DNA of 64,000 nt, taken from assembly GCF_011008905.1 (NCBI RefSeq), contig NZ_JAAIVI010000019.1:62001-126000 (forward strand), written 5' to 3'. How positions within the stretch are numbered: position 1 is the stretch's first letter; the number at the start of each line of letters is the position of its first letter. Made by a program: the position numbers and the translations under genes. This DNA comes from Wenzhouxiangella sp. XN201. Its GTDB lineage: Bacteria > Pseudomonadota > Gammaproteobacteria > Xanthomonadales > Wenzhouxiangellaceae. Positions 53,473-62,325 of this stretch are shown here, piece by piece. The notes below the pieces were generated by a model. It had not been told where the DNA came from and searched no databases. It saw nothing but the letters and a program-made list of their open reading frames with translations.

Positions 53473-55074
53473 TCACAACTCCGGCGGCACGCGATGCCTG
53501 CTGGCCTGCTCATAGGCATAAGCCAGGCCTAGCAACGTCGGCTCACTCCAGGCCGAAGCGAAGAACGACAAGCCCACGGGCAGCCCCTCGATCCGACCCA
53601 TCGGCACGGTGATGATCGGATAGCCGGCTCGCGCCGAGGGCGAGGAACTGGCCAGCTGGAAATTGTCGCCGAGTATCAAGTCGGTCAGCCAGGCGGGCGA
53701 ACCGGTGGGTGCGATGATGGCGTCCAGTTCGTGTTCGGCCAGCACCCGATCGATACCCTTCTCGCGACTTTGCTGCAGCATGCGTGACAGGGCGTCGAGG
53801 TATTCCTCGCTTTCGATATCGTCGCGCTCGGCGGCCTCGAATAAGATGGAGCGATTGAAGCGTGCGGTGGCTTCCGGGTCCTTGCGGACGGCCTCGACCA
53901 GGGCCTTGTAGGTTTCGAAGGGGGCGCGCTCGCCCAGGGCGGCGAGATAGGCATCCATGCCGTGATGGAACTCGTGGAGCAACACGTTGAAGGCATCGCC
54001 GTCGATGCTTTCCTCGACGATGGTTTCGATTTCGATGATCTCCGCACCTGCCGCTTCAAGGGCTTCGACGGCCTGGCGCGTCAAGGCCTCGACCCGGTGA
54101 TTCTGCTCCGTCGGGCCCGTCCACAAGCCGAGGCGCTTGCCCTTCAATGCATCGACGTCCAGAAACCGTGTGTAATCGTCATGGCGCTGCACTTCATCGC
54201 CCAAGGTCTTGTCGTCGGCCGCATCCTCGGCCGCCAGCGCACCGAGCAGCAGCGCCGCATCGCGTACCGTGCGCGTCATCGGACCCGCGCTGTCGGTGGT
54301 GTGAGAAATCGGAATAATGCCGCTGCGGCTCCACAGTCCGACCGTGGGCTTGAGTCCGACGATGCCGTTGGCATTCGATGGGCAGACGATGGAGCCATTG
54401 GTCTCGGTGCCAATCGTGAGAGTCGCCAGGCTGGCCGCAGCCGCCACACCCGAGCCCGAACTCGAACCACAGGGATTGCGCCGGGTGTCGTACGGGTTGT
54501 TCACCTGACCACCGAGCCGACTCCAGCCGCTCGACGAAGTGCTGGAGTGAAAATTGGCCCACTCGCTCAGGTTGGTCTTGCCCAGGACGATGGCGCCGGC
54601 TTCGTGCAGTCGTTCGACGATGAAGGCGTCCTTCGGCGGAATGACACCCTCGAGCCAGATGCTGCCGGCGGTGGTCGGCATGTCCGCGGTGTTGATATTG
54701 TCCTTGATCAGCACCGGAATCCCGTGCAACGGTCCACGCACCTTCCCCTCAGCCCGTTCGCGATCAAGCTCGACGGCGCGCTCCAGTGCCTTTTCGTTCA
54801 CGTAACGAACCGCGTTCAACTTCGGCCCCGATCGATCGAGCGCCTCGATGCGTTCGAGGTAGGCGGCGGTAACTTCCTGCGCCGTGAAATCTCCCCGCTC
54901 GTAACCCGCCTGGATGGCGGCCACATCCAGTTCAGCCACGTCGACCGCTGCCATGGCCGACCATGGCAGCAGCGCGATCAGCATCAACAAGGAACCACGG
55001 AACACACGTATGAGCACGCAAGCATTCTGCTGTTCCGTGAGTTCCGTGCCTTCCGTGGTTGCAATGGTGTTCAT
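53473..55074 (-). CDS. Exported amidase (amidase-signature family)
   Basis: 533 residues from ATG at 55074, which overlaps the stop of the S9 gene (TGATG). The amidase signature has Lys124 in VLIKDN, the cis-serine in CGSSSGSG and the nucleophile in ETNGSIVCPS. A signal peptide-like segment, SLLMLIALLPWSAMAA, starts only after ~28 residues; the first ~25 (IATTEGTELTEQQ) come from an ACCACGGAA repeat. The true start could be one of the in-frame GTGs at 55017 or 55005. Substrate unknown; aryl acylamidase-like or peptide amidase-like enzymes are possible. Confidence 0.85.
   Translation of the reverse strand: MNTIATTEGTELTEQQNACVLIRVFRGSLLMLIALLPWSAMAAVDVAELDVAAIQAGYERGDFTAQEVTAAYLERIEALDRSGPKLNAVRYVNEKALERAVELDRERAEGKVRGPLHGIPVLIKDNINTADMPTTAGSIWLEGVIPPKDAFIVERLHEAGAIVLGKTNLSEWANFHSSTSSSGWSRLGGQVNNPYDTRRNPCGSSSGSGVAAAASLATLTIGTETNGSIVCPSNANGIVGLKPTVGLWSRSGIIPISHTTDSAGPMTRTVRDAALLLGALAAEDAADDKTLGDEVQRHDDYTRFLDVDALKGKRLGLWTGPTEQNHRVEALTRQAVEALEAAGAEIIEIETIVEESIDGDAFNVLLHEFHHGMDAYLAALGERAPFETYKALVEAVRKDPEATARFNRSILFEAAERDDIESEEYLDALSRMLQQSREKGIDRVLAEHELDAIIAPTGSPAWLTDLILGDNFQLASSSPSARAGYPIITVPMGRIEGLPVGLSFFASAWSEPTLLGLAYAYEQASRHRVPPEL
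54991..55061. repeat. Inverted-repeat element with ACCACGGAA ends, copy 2 (in amidase 5' end)
   Basis: About 71 bp reading GGAACCACGGAACACACG at the left and TTCCGTGCCTTCCGTGGTT at the right, with the same end sequences as copy 1. It lies in frame at the 5' end of the amidase gene and supplies its first residues. Confidence 0.7.
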
Positions 55075-57113
55075 CACTTACCGCCCGGTTCGGCAAAGTC
55101 CGCGAACCACTTGCGTACCTCGTCGTACCAGTACAACGAGTTGTTGGGCTTGAGTACCCAGTGGTTCTCATCGGGGAAGTAGATCAGGCGCGACTCGATA
55201 TCCTTGCTCTGCAGGGTTCGGAACAGCTCGAAAGCCTGACCGACCGGAACGCGCAAGTCCTGCTGGCCGTGAATGATCAGCGCCGGCGTATCGAAGTGCT
55301 CGGCGTAGTAGTGCGGCGAGATTTCCTGATAGATCTCCGGCATCTCCCAGAAGTTGCCGAAACGCGACGCGTGCACGGCAAAGTCGGCGGCCATCTGCGA
55401 ATACATGTTGTAGACCGGCGCGTGAATCATCAGGGCATTGAAGGGATGGTCCTTGCCGAGCAGGATCGACGACAGGTAGCCACCGTAACTGCCACCACCG
55501 GCCACCATCCGATCTTCGTCGATCCAGTCCTGATCCTCGAACCAGTCCGCCGCGGCGATGGTGTCCTCGTAGGGCGCGGTAATCCAGTCCGGATTGATGA
55601 AATCGACGAAGTCCTGGCCGAAGCCCGAGGACCCGTGGAAGTTGTGCCAGGCGGTGACGTAGCCCCAGGAGGCGAAGGTCTGGGCATTCCAGCGGAAGTG
55701 GAAGGTATCGTTGATCGAACCGTGCGGGCCACCGTGAATGAGCAGGAACAGCGGATACTCCTTGCTCTCGTCGAAGCCCGGCGGATAGTTGACCCACATC
55801 TGGATCTCGGCACCGTCGTGACCGGTGTAGGTCACCGACTCATAGCTACCCGTGTCGACCTCGGCCAGCAGTTCCTCGTTGATCCGGCTCAAGCGACTCG
55901 ACTCGCCGCTGTCGGTGTCGATGCGGACCAGGCGCGGCGGGTAGAGATAGCTCTGGTTGGTGCCGACCAGGGTACCGTCCTCGGCAATCGCCAGGTCGCC
56001 GTAGCTGGTTTGTTCCGTGACGGGCCGGGGCTGGCGTCCCTGCGTACCGATGAAGAACACGCGCACCGTGCCCTCGTCCTCGATCGAGCCGTAGAAGCCG
56101 CTGGCATCCGGCGCCCAGACCAGGCCCGAAGCCGAGCGATCCCAGCTTTCGGTGATGTTGCGCTGCGCCATCGAGTCGAGATCGACCAGCACGATGTCTT
56201 GCGTATCGCCGTAGAAGCCAACGATATCCTGCTGCAGATAGGCCAGGGTTTCGCCATCGGGGCTGAACATCGGCGTGGAGTCACCGGCCTCGTTGTTTTC
56301 GGTCAGGTTGCTTGCTTCCCCGGCACCGATCTCGGCCAGGAACACGTCGTAGTCCGGCTTGATGCCGTCACGCTTGCGATCGGCGACGAAGGCGATATGC
56401 GATTCGTCCGGATGCACGTCGTAGCTGCCAGCGCCGGCGCCCGATCGCGAAAGCTGCCAGCCCAGCGGCTGGGTCAACGGCTCGATATCACCACCGTCGG
56501 CGGGGATGCGGAAAAGATGGTTTTGGCGCTCCTCGTCGATCCAGCGGTCCCAGGACGAGTACGGCAGGGCGTTCCACTGGTGAGCGGACACCTTCGATTC
56601 CTTCTCTTCCTTCAGCTTTTCTTCCATCTCCTTCCAGCCCAGATCCGGCCAGACACTAGAGACGAAATAGATGTGATTACCGACCCACTTGAGGCTGCCG
56701 GCTCCTGTGGGTACTTCGCTCAGGCGCTGGGCTTCGCCGGGGCCGTCCATCCGAAGCACGTAGATCTGCCCGGCTTCGTCTTCGCCACGCTTGGCGACGA
56801 ACGCCAGGCGGTCACCATCGGGAGAGAAAACCGGGCTGGAGGCGTCCTGGCCCTCGACGGTCAGCGGTCGCTCGAGCGAACCGTCGGCGGCGAACAGCCA
56901 CAGCCGGGTCTCGCCCTTGTCTTCCTCGACGTCGTAATCGGTGACCGGCGCGACCACCCAGTCGCCCTCCGGCGAGATCACCGGCGAACCAATGCGGTCG
57001 AGCTCCCACAGCACTTCAGCCGACAGAACCTTGCGTTCGTCATCGCCGTTGTCGCGCTGGGCAAGGGCCAGGGTGGGGAGGAGGAGCAGTAGGGTGAGAA
57101 GCAGTCTATTCAT
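55074..57113 (-). CDS. Secreted S9 prolyl-oligopeptidase family peptidase
   Basis: 679 residues. ATG at 57113 with GAGGG 7 bases before opens a signal peptide (LLLTLLLLLPTLALAQ). A WD/TolB-type beta-propeller (about 30-400) is followed by the hydrolase domain with Ser542 in GGGSYGGYLSS, Asp619 in QQDLRVPV and His651 in DENHWVLKP. This resembles dipeptidyl/acylaminoacyl-peptidases. Its TGA overlaps the amidase ATG, so both enzymes are made together. The longer frame reads into the HAKAQRRQGR repeat. Confidence 0.9.
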   Translation of the reverse strand: MNRLLLTLLLLLPTLALAQRDNGDDERKVLSAEVLWELDRIGSPVISPEGDWVVAPVTDYDVEEDKGETRLWLFAADGSLERPLTVEGQDASSPVFSPDGDRLAFVAKRGEDEAGQIYVLRMDGPGEAQRLSEVPTGAGSLKWVGNHIYFVSSVWPDLGWKEMEEKLKEEKESKVSAHQWNALPYSSWDRWIDEERQNHLFRIPADGGDIEPLTQPLGWQLSRSGAGAGSYDVHPDESHIAFVADRKRDGIKPDYDVFLAEIGAGEASNLTENNEAGDSTPMFSPDGETLAYLQQDIVGFYGDTQDIVLVDLDSMAQRNITESWDRSASGLVWAPDASGFYGSIEDEGTVRVFFIGTQGRQPRPVTEQTSYGDLAIAEDGTLVGTNQSYLYPPRLVRIDTDSGESSRLSRINEELLAEVDTGSYESVTYTGHDGAEIQMWVNYPPGFDESKEYPLFLLIHGGPHGSINDTFHFRWNAQTFASWGYVTAWHNFHGSSGFGQDFVDFINPDWITAPYEDTIAAADWFEDQDWIDEDRMVAGGGSYGGYLSSILLGKDHPFNALMIHAPVYNMYSQMAADFAVHASRFGNFWEMPEIYQEISPHYYAEHFDTPALIIHGQQDLRVPVGQAFELFRTLQSKDIESRLIYFPDENHWVLKPNNSLYWYDEVRKWFADFAEPGGK

Positions 57114-57150
57114 TGTGTTGCCCTCGTTCTTGTCGTGGTGCTGTTTGGGT

Positions 57151-57277
57151 TCACGCCAAGGCGCTAAGGCGCCAAGGACGCGAAGGAAAATCGAATAACT
57201 AGTTTGAAGAAGGGATTGTGTCATCAATCTTTCCAACTCTTCTTGGCGTCCTTGGCGTCTTTGCGCCTTGGCGTGAG
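57151..57277. repeat. Inverted-repeat element with CACGCCAAGGCGC ends
   Basis: About 127 bp. The left arm is TCACGCCAAGGCGCTAAGG with CGCCAAGGACGCGAAGGA; the right arm is the complement, TTGGCGTCCTTGGCGTCTTT with GCGCCTTGGCGTGA. Read on the minus strand it translates as HAKAQRRQGRQE, a well-known spurious product of a widespread repeat (memory-based). It lies between the S9 and DUF3299 genes. Confidence 0.72.
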
Positions 57278-57296
57278 GCCATACCACCACCAACAG

Positions 57297-57791
57297 CTAT
57301 CCGGAGTATGGCTTCAAGGCTTCGACTGCCATGGTGTAGGCGGAGTCGGCGGTTTCGTTGGAGACTTCCTCGATGTTGAGCGTGCCTTCCATGTAGAAGG
57401 CATCCCAGATATTGACCATTTCGATGGGTTCTTTGAGACGGCCGTAGATGATCTGATTGGCCGGCGGCGGCGGGACGTGGATGCAGGCGCCGAAGTAGGG
57501 CACCAGGAAGAAAGTCTCGAGCCGGCCTTCGCCGTCGGTCTCGATCGGCACCACGAAGCCGGGAATCCGGATCCGCTTCCCGTCGAGTTCGCCCACGGTT
57601 TCCCAGGACTGAAACTCTTCGGCCGAGGCATAACCGGAATGATCGACATTCTCGGAGGCATCTTCCCAGGCCGTCCGTTCTTCATCGGGCATCAGGTCCA
57701 TCCACTCGACCTCACGCACGTCGTTGGCCGATATCGTACCGGCCAGGAGCAGGCCAATAACCGCTCCGACCTTGATGAGCTTGTGCTTCAT
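57297..57791 (-). CDS. Exported DUF3299 protein
   Basis: 164 residues. The signal peptide is LIKVGAVIGLLLAGTISA. DUF3299 motifs: WMDLMPDEE, GKRIRIPGFVVPIE, FFLVPYFGACIHVPPPP and ANQIIYG, with MVNIWDAFYMEGTL. The cysteine/histidine pair in GACIHV may bind a metal. It ends the operon of the ABC ATPase and FtsX-like permease upstream, 62 bases after the permease stop. GGGAAC precedes the ATG. The function is unknown. Confidence 0.87.
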   Translation of the reverse strand: MKHKLIKVGAVIGLLLAGTISANDVREVEWMDLMPDEERTAWEDASENVDHSGYASAEEFQSWETVGELDGKRIRIPGFVVPIETDGEGRLETFFLVPYFGACIHVPPPPANQIIYGRLKEPIEMVNIWDAFYMEGTLNIEEVSNETADSAYTMAVEALKPYSG

Positions 57792-57853
57792 GAAGTTCCC
57801 GTTGCTTGATTCGAGTTCACTGATACAAGGGACAGCCGGTCCGGCCGCAGGGT

Positions 57854-59119
57854 TCAAAGCCGGACCTGCATGCCGTCGGCCAGGGTGCGGCGATAAGCCA
57901 TGATCGCCGGAACGAGGGCCACCAGCAAGCCGGCCACGAAAATACCGCCCAGTACCGCCCATTGCCAGGGCTCGGGCAGGGTCACGCCCACCGCCAGGCC
58001 GAATACGTCGAGCAGCCAGGGGCCCAGCGCGACGATTGCTGCCGCGGCCAGGCCGATGCCCAGCAGCAGGCCGGCGGCCACGATCAGGCCGGCCTCGAAC
58101 ACGAGCAGGGCGGCAATCTGCCAGGCGCGCGCGCCGTTTGCGCGCAGGATGGCCATCTCGCGCCGGCGCTCGTTGAGCGTGGTCAGCAAGACGGTGACCA
58201 TGCCGAGCAGGCCGGTGATGACCACCAGCACGGCGACAGCGCGCAGCACCAGCTCGGCCACGCCGGTCAGACGCCACAACTGCTGCAGCGTGATGCCGGG
58301 CATCACCGCCGATATGGCTTCGGCTTCGTATTCGTTGAGATCGCGCTGCAAGCCGAACACCGCCGCGGGCGTCGTCAGGCCGACCAGCACGGCGGAAATC
58401 TCATCGGGCATGTGCTCGTGCGCCTGTTCGCGCGCCTGTTCGGCATCCAGACCCGAGCCGGGTCGATGAACGCCCGATTCCCAGCCGACGTGGATCACCC
58501 CGTAGGCGTTGACCGGAATGTAGAGGTTGCGGTCGACCGGCGTGCCGGTCGGCTCGAGCACCCCGCGAACGGTAAACGGGTGGTCATCGTGCTCGTGCAG
58601 GCTGACATTACCGCCGCCGTGCGCCAGGTGCAGCTCGTCGCCGACCGAGTAGCCGAAGCGCCGCGCCACCTGGTGACCGATGACCACGTCGAACAGATCC
58701 CGAAAAGTTTCGCCGGCGGCCAGTTCGAGCGACTGGCGATCGGCGTAGCGGTAGTGTTCGAAGAAATCCTGCGTCGTCCCGATAACCCGCTCGCCACGAT
58801 GGCTGTCGCCGATCAGCAGCGGGATCGTCCACTCGACCATACGCTGGTCTTCGATGTGCTCGAGCGTGTCGTGGGAAATATTGTTGCCCGGCGTGCCGAT
58901 GCCGAAAACCGTATTGAGCAACAGCTGCACGGGTGCGGTCCGTGCTCCGACGATCAAGTCGGTTCCGGAGACCGAGCGGTAGAAGCCTTCGCGCACATCC
59001 TGGCGCAGTTGCTCGACCATCACCAGCAGCGCGATCGACAGGGCGATGGTAAAGATCGTGAGCACTACCGTCACGCGGCGGTTGAGCAGGGAGTGCCAGG
59101 CCAGGCGCAACAGGGTCAT
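57854..59119 (-). CDS. FtsX/MacB-like ABC transporter permease
   Basis: 421 residues. One N-terminal helix (VTVVLTIFTIALSIALLVMV), a large periplasmic MacB_PCD-like domain (~40-275), and three C-terminal helices with NERRREMAILRANGAR, the conserved cytoplasmic loop of the FtsX family. The periplasmic domain holds clustered histidines (LHEHDDH; QAHEHMPDE), which may bind metal (inference). ATG overlaps the ATPase TGA (ATGA). It probably forms a mechanotransmission or lipoprotein-type complex, with DUF3299 as a periplasmic partner. Confidence 0.86.
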   Translation of the reverse strand: MTLLRLAWHSLLNRRVTVVLTIFTIALSIALLVMVEQLRQDVREGFYRSVSGTDLIVGARTAPVQLLLNTVFGIGTPGNNISHDTLEHIEDQRMVEWTIPLLIGDSHRGERVIGTTQDFFEHYRYADRQSLELAAGETFRDLFDVVIGHQVARRFGYSVGDELHLAHGGGNVSLHEHDDHPFTVRGVLEPTGTPVDRNLYIPVNAYGVIHVGWESGVHRPGSGLDAEQAREQAHEHMPDEISAVLVGLTTPAAVFGLQRDLNEYEAEAISAVMPGITLQQLWRLTGVAELVLRAVAVLVVITGLLGMVTVLLTTLNERRREMAILRANGARAWQIAALLVFEAGLIVAAGLLLGIGLAAAAIVALGPWLLDVFGLAVGVTLPEPWQWAVLGGIFVAGLLVALVPAIMAYRRTLADGMQVRL

Positions 59120-59805
59120 GCCGGCATGTCCGCTCGGTTGATCTCGGCCAGGTCCAGAACGCGGTCGAAGCGCGCAGCCAGATCGCGATCGTGACTGACG
59201 AACAACAGGGCGCTGCCGGCTTCCTCGGTCCGGGCAAACAACAGGGCCAGAAAGCGATCGCGCCGGTCGGCGTCCAGTGCCGACGTCGGTTCATCGGCCA
59301 GGATCAGTTCGGGTTGGCCGATCAGGGCGCGGGCCGCGGCCACCCGTTGTTGCTGGCCGACGCTGAGCTGGTCGGCGCGGCGATGCCACAGCGAGGCCTC
59401 CAGCCCCATGCCTTCGAGCAGCCGGGCGGCCTCTCTTTCCACAGCGCCAGCGCGGTGGGCACGCGCTTTCGAGAAGCGGCAGGGCAACGTGACGTTTGAG
59501 ATCACGTCCAGCCAGGGCAACAGGTTGAACTGCTGGAAAATCACACCGAGATGGTCAGCCCGGAACCGATCCCGACCGCCGCGCGACAGGGCCGACAGGT
59601 CCTGGCCACACAATTCGATTCGTCCGGCCTGCGCAATCACCAGCGCCCCGATTGCCGCCAGCAGGGTCGACTTGCCCGACCCGCTGGGGCCGTGCAGAAA
59701 CACTTTCTCCCGCGGTGCGATCGAAAACCGTTCGATATCCAGTACCGCCTCGTCCTGGCCGGGCCAGGCGAAATGCAGGTCTTCGATGACGAGAACGGGA
59801 TTCAT
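59116..59805 (-). CDS. ABC transporter ATP-binding protein (LolD/MacB class)
   Basis: 229 residues. Walker A is GPSGSGKS, Q-loop FQQFNLLPWLDV, signature LSVGQQQR, Walker B with D-loop LILADEPTSALD, and H-loop FVSHD. The segment FQQFNLLP is typical of the LolD/MacB/FtsE group, matching the FtsX-like permease encoded next. First gene of the three-gene operon ATPase-permease-DUF3299. No MacA-type adaptor is present. Confidence 0.9.
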   Translation of the reverse strand: MNPVLVIEDLHFAWPGQDEAVLDIERFSIAPREKVFLHGPSGSGKSTLLAAIGALVIAQAGRIELCGQDLSALSRGGRDRFRADHLGVIFQQFNLLPWLDVISNVTLPCRFSKARAHRAGAVEREAARLLEGMGLEASLWHRRADQLSVGQQQRVAAARALIGQPELILADEPTSALDADRRDRFLALLFARTEEAGSALLFVSHDRDLAARFDRVLDLAEINRADMPA

Positions 59806-60050
59806 GAGCCCTCATTCTGCCGCATGATGCTCCTGGTTTGGTGATCGCCTTGAAGGCTGTAGGTGGACGCGGCCGGGGGCAGGCGGGGCGCTCGTACGAC
59901 TTGTCCTTCGGCGCGAGATCACGCCTCCGAGCAAGCGGACAGTAAATCCTTCGATCCAAGACGCCAGTTCCTCCAGGTTTGCACCCAAAAGGACCTTGGC
60001 GCACAATTGCCCGCTTGTGAGGACAACGAAATCTTCGGGGACCTGAACCA

Positions 60051-61412
60051 ATGAAAACCACTTCCATTCACGGCATGTGGTCGTCACGGCTGGCCTTCAT
60101 CCTGGCCGCCACCGGCTCGGCTGTCGGCCTGGGCAATATCTGGCGCTTTCCGTATGTGACCTCCGACAACGGCGGCGGTGCCTTCGTCCTGATCTACCTG
60201 GCCTGTATCGCCGTGGTCGGCTTGCCGGTGATGTTCTCGGAGATCGTCATCGGCCGCCGCGGTCGCATGAGCCCGATCAACTCGCTCAAGGAGTTGTCCG
60301 ATGACGCCGGCGCCAGCCGAGCCTGGACCGGCATCGGCTGGATGGGCATCATCGCCGGCTTTCTGGTGCTGTCGTTCTATTCGGTCGTGGCCGGCTGGAC
60401 CCTGCACTACGGATTCCTTTATCTCAAGCAGCTTTTCGGTGGCGCGGCCATTTCCAATCCCCAGGCGACCTTCGAAGGCCTGCTGGGCAATCCGGCCGAA
60501 CTGACCATGTGGCACGCGATCTTCATGGGCATGACCCTCGGCGTCGTGGCCTTCGGCGTGGAGCGTGGTCTGGAGCGCGCGGTCAGTATCCTCATGCCGG
60601 TCCTGCTGGCTTTGTTGCTGATCCTGCTCGGCTACGGGATGAGCACTGGTCATTTCATCGAGGCGGTCGGCTTCCTGTTCAGCCCCGACTGGTCGCAGGT
60701 CTCGGGGTCCATGATCGTGACCGCCATGGGTCAGGCTTTCTTTACCCTCAGCCTGGGCATGTGCGCGATCATGACCTACGGTGCCTACCTGCCTGCCGGG
60801 GTCAGCATTCCGCGCGTGGGTATCACGGTGGCCGCCGCCGACACGGTTGTGGCCCTGGTCGCCGGTCTGGCGATTTTCCCGGTCGTGCTCTCCTTCGGTA
60901 TTGACCCGGCCGGCGGTGGCCCGGGACTGATCTTTACTTCCCTGCCGCTGGCCTTCAACGAGATGCCCTTCGGCACGCTCTACGGCATGATGTTCTTCCT
61001 GCTGCTGTCGGTGGCTGCCTGGACCAGTTCGATTTCCCTGCTCGAGCCCGGTACGGCCTACCTGGTCGAGCGCACCAACCTCGGGCGCAAGGCAGCCGCC
61101 CTGGTCGTCGGCCTGCTGGCCTGGCTGGCCGGCATGGCGTCGGTGTTCTCCTTCAATGTCTGGTCGCACGTGTCGATCGGCGGGCGCGACATCATGAGCG
61201 CCATCGAGCACACCGCCAACAACATCATGATGCCGCTCGGCGGCATGCTGATCGCGGTCTTCGCCGGCTGGGTGCTTTCGAGCAAGATCACCCACGAAGA
61301 ACTCGACAAGAAGATGCCCGACTGGGCCTTTACCGCCTGGTTGTGGCTGGTGCGCGTGGTCACGCCGGCGCTGATTCTGGTCGTTTTGGCGAGCCTCTTG
61401 GGCCTGATCTAA
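60051..61412 (+). CDS. NSS-family sodium-dependent transporter
   Basis: 453 residues with 11 to 12 hydrophobic segments. The diagnostic NSS motif is FILAATGSAVGLGNIWRFPY, followed by NGGGAFVLIYL, and the later helices contain LSLGMCAIMTYGAYLP, all typical of bacterial LeuT/MhsT-like amino-acid symporters. It imports an amino acid or amine with sodium; which one is unknown. The upstream 245 bases from 59806 hold no gene or convincing promoter. Confidence 0.93.
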   Translation: MKTTSIHGMWSSRLAFILAATGSAVGLGNIWRFPYVTSDNGGGAFVLIYLACIAVVGLPVMFSEIVIGRRGRMSPINSLKELSDDAGASRAWTGIGWMGIIAGFLVLSFYSVVAGWTLHYGFLYLKQLFGGAAISNPQATFEGLLGNPAELTMWHAIFMGMTLGVVAFGVERGLERAVSILMPVLLALLLILLGYGMSTGHFIEAVGFLFSPDWSQVSGSMIVTAMGQAFFTLSLGMCAIMTYGAYLPAGVSIPRVGITVAAADTVVALVAGLAIFPVVLSFGIDPAGGGPGLIFTSLPLAFNEMPFGTLYGMMFFLLLSVAAWTSSISLLEPGTAYLVERTNLGRKAAALVVGLLAWLAGMASVFSFNVWSHVSIGGRDIMSAIEHTANNIMMPLGGMLIAVFAGWVLSSKITHEELDKKMPDWAFTAWLWLVRVVTPALILVVLASLLGLI

Positions 61413-61419
61413 CGCCAAG

Positions 61420-62325
61420 CTAGCGACGGATGAAGTCGTCTTTGATCGCCCCGCCCAGCAGCGGGGCGATGTCGATGGCCGCTTCCGGCGCAGCGACGGT
61501 ATTGGTACAGACCACCCGCTCAATCTCGGCAGCAGCCAGCGCTGTCCGTGCCTCGTCCGCAAACAGACCGTGAACGCCCACGGCGACCGGACGGCGAAGC
61601 CCCGCTTCCACGATCCGGCTGGCAGCCTCGATCAGTGTCGTTCCCGATGAGATGATGTCATCGACCAGCACCGGAGTCCGGTGACTCAAACCGCTCAAAT
61701 CCGGATCGGTCAGGGACACGTCTCGATCACCGCGGCGCACCTTGGAGAATACGCGCCAGGGCAGGTCGCGATGGCCGGCGACGGCCGAAACCCACTGCTC
61801 GCTTTCCCCGTCCGGGCCGATCAGCACCGGATCGGGCACCTGATCGGCGATCCAGTCGGCCAGGGCCGGCGCGGCGCCAACCACCTGCGAAGGTATCGAA
61901 TAGATCTCGTCGAGGCCGGCATAGCGGTGCAGGTGCGGATCGACCGTCACCAGCCAGTCGAAGTGTGCCGAAAGCCAGCAGGCGAATGTTCGCGAGGTCA
62001 GCGCCTCGCCCGGCTTGAAACGCTGATCCTGGCGCATGTAGGGCAAGTAGGGGCAGACCAGGCCGACACGGGCGGCGCCAAGGTCACGGGCCAGATCGGC
62101 GGCGAACAGCAGCGCCGGCACACGCTCGTCGGGCCGGTCCAGGCGGGCGACCAACAGCAAGTCGGCGCCGTCGACCGTGTCGTGAAAGCGCAAATAGCTT
62201 TCGCCGTCGGGGAAGCGCCGGTGTTCGAGTTCGACCCGGCCGAGCCCGAGGTGATTGGCCAGCGACGCGGCCAGCTCGCCGGCACCCGGCAAGCTGGCAA
62301 TAGCGATCTTCGACCCGGCACTCAT
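61420..62325 (-). CDS. Ribose-phosphate pyrophosphokinase-like protein
   Basis: 301 residues of the PRPP synthetase family. Family features: RRFPDGESYLRF, DLARDLGAARVGLVCPYLPY, the DPHLHRY segment with metal ligands, and the PRPP-binding loop VLVDDIISSGTTLIEA. It is shorter and more diverged than the housekeeping Prs, so it is likely a paralogue with a specialised role. ATG overlaps the TGA of the phosphorylase (ATGA), marking a tight operon. It probably joins ribose-5-phosphate with ATP, or supports the phosphorylase product in salvage (inference). Confidence 0.87.
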   Translation of the reverse strand: MSAGSKIAIASLPGAGELAASLANHLGLGRVELEHRRFPDGESYLRFHDTVDGADLLLVARLDRPDERVPALLFAADLARDLGAARVGLVCPYLPYMRQDQRFKPGEALTSRTFACWLSAHFDWLVTVDPHLHRYAGLDEIYSIPSQVVGAAPALADWIADQVPDPVLIGPDGESEQWVSAVAGHRDLPWRVFSKVRRGDRDVSLTDPDLSGLSHRTPVLVDDIISSGTTLIEAASRIVEAGLRRPVAVGVHGLFADEARTALAAAEIERVVCTNTVAAPEAAIDIAPLLGGAIKDDFIRR

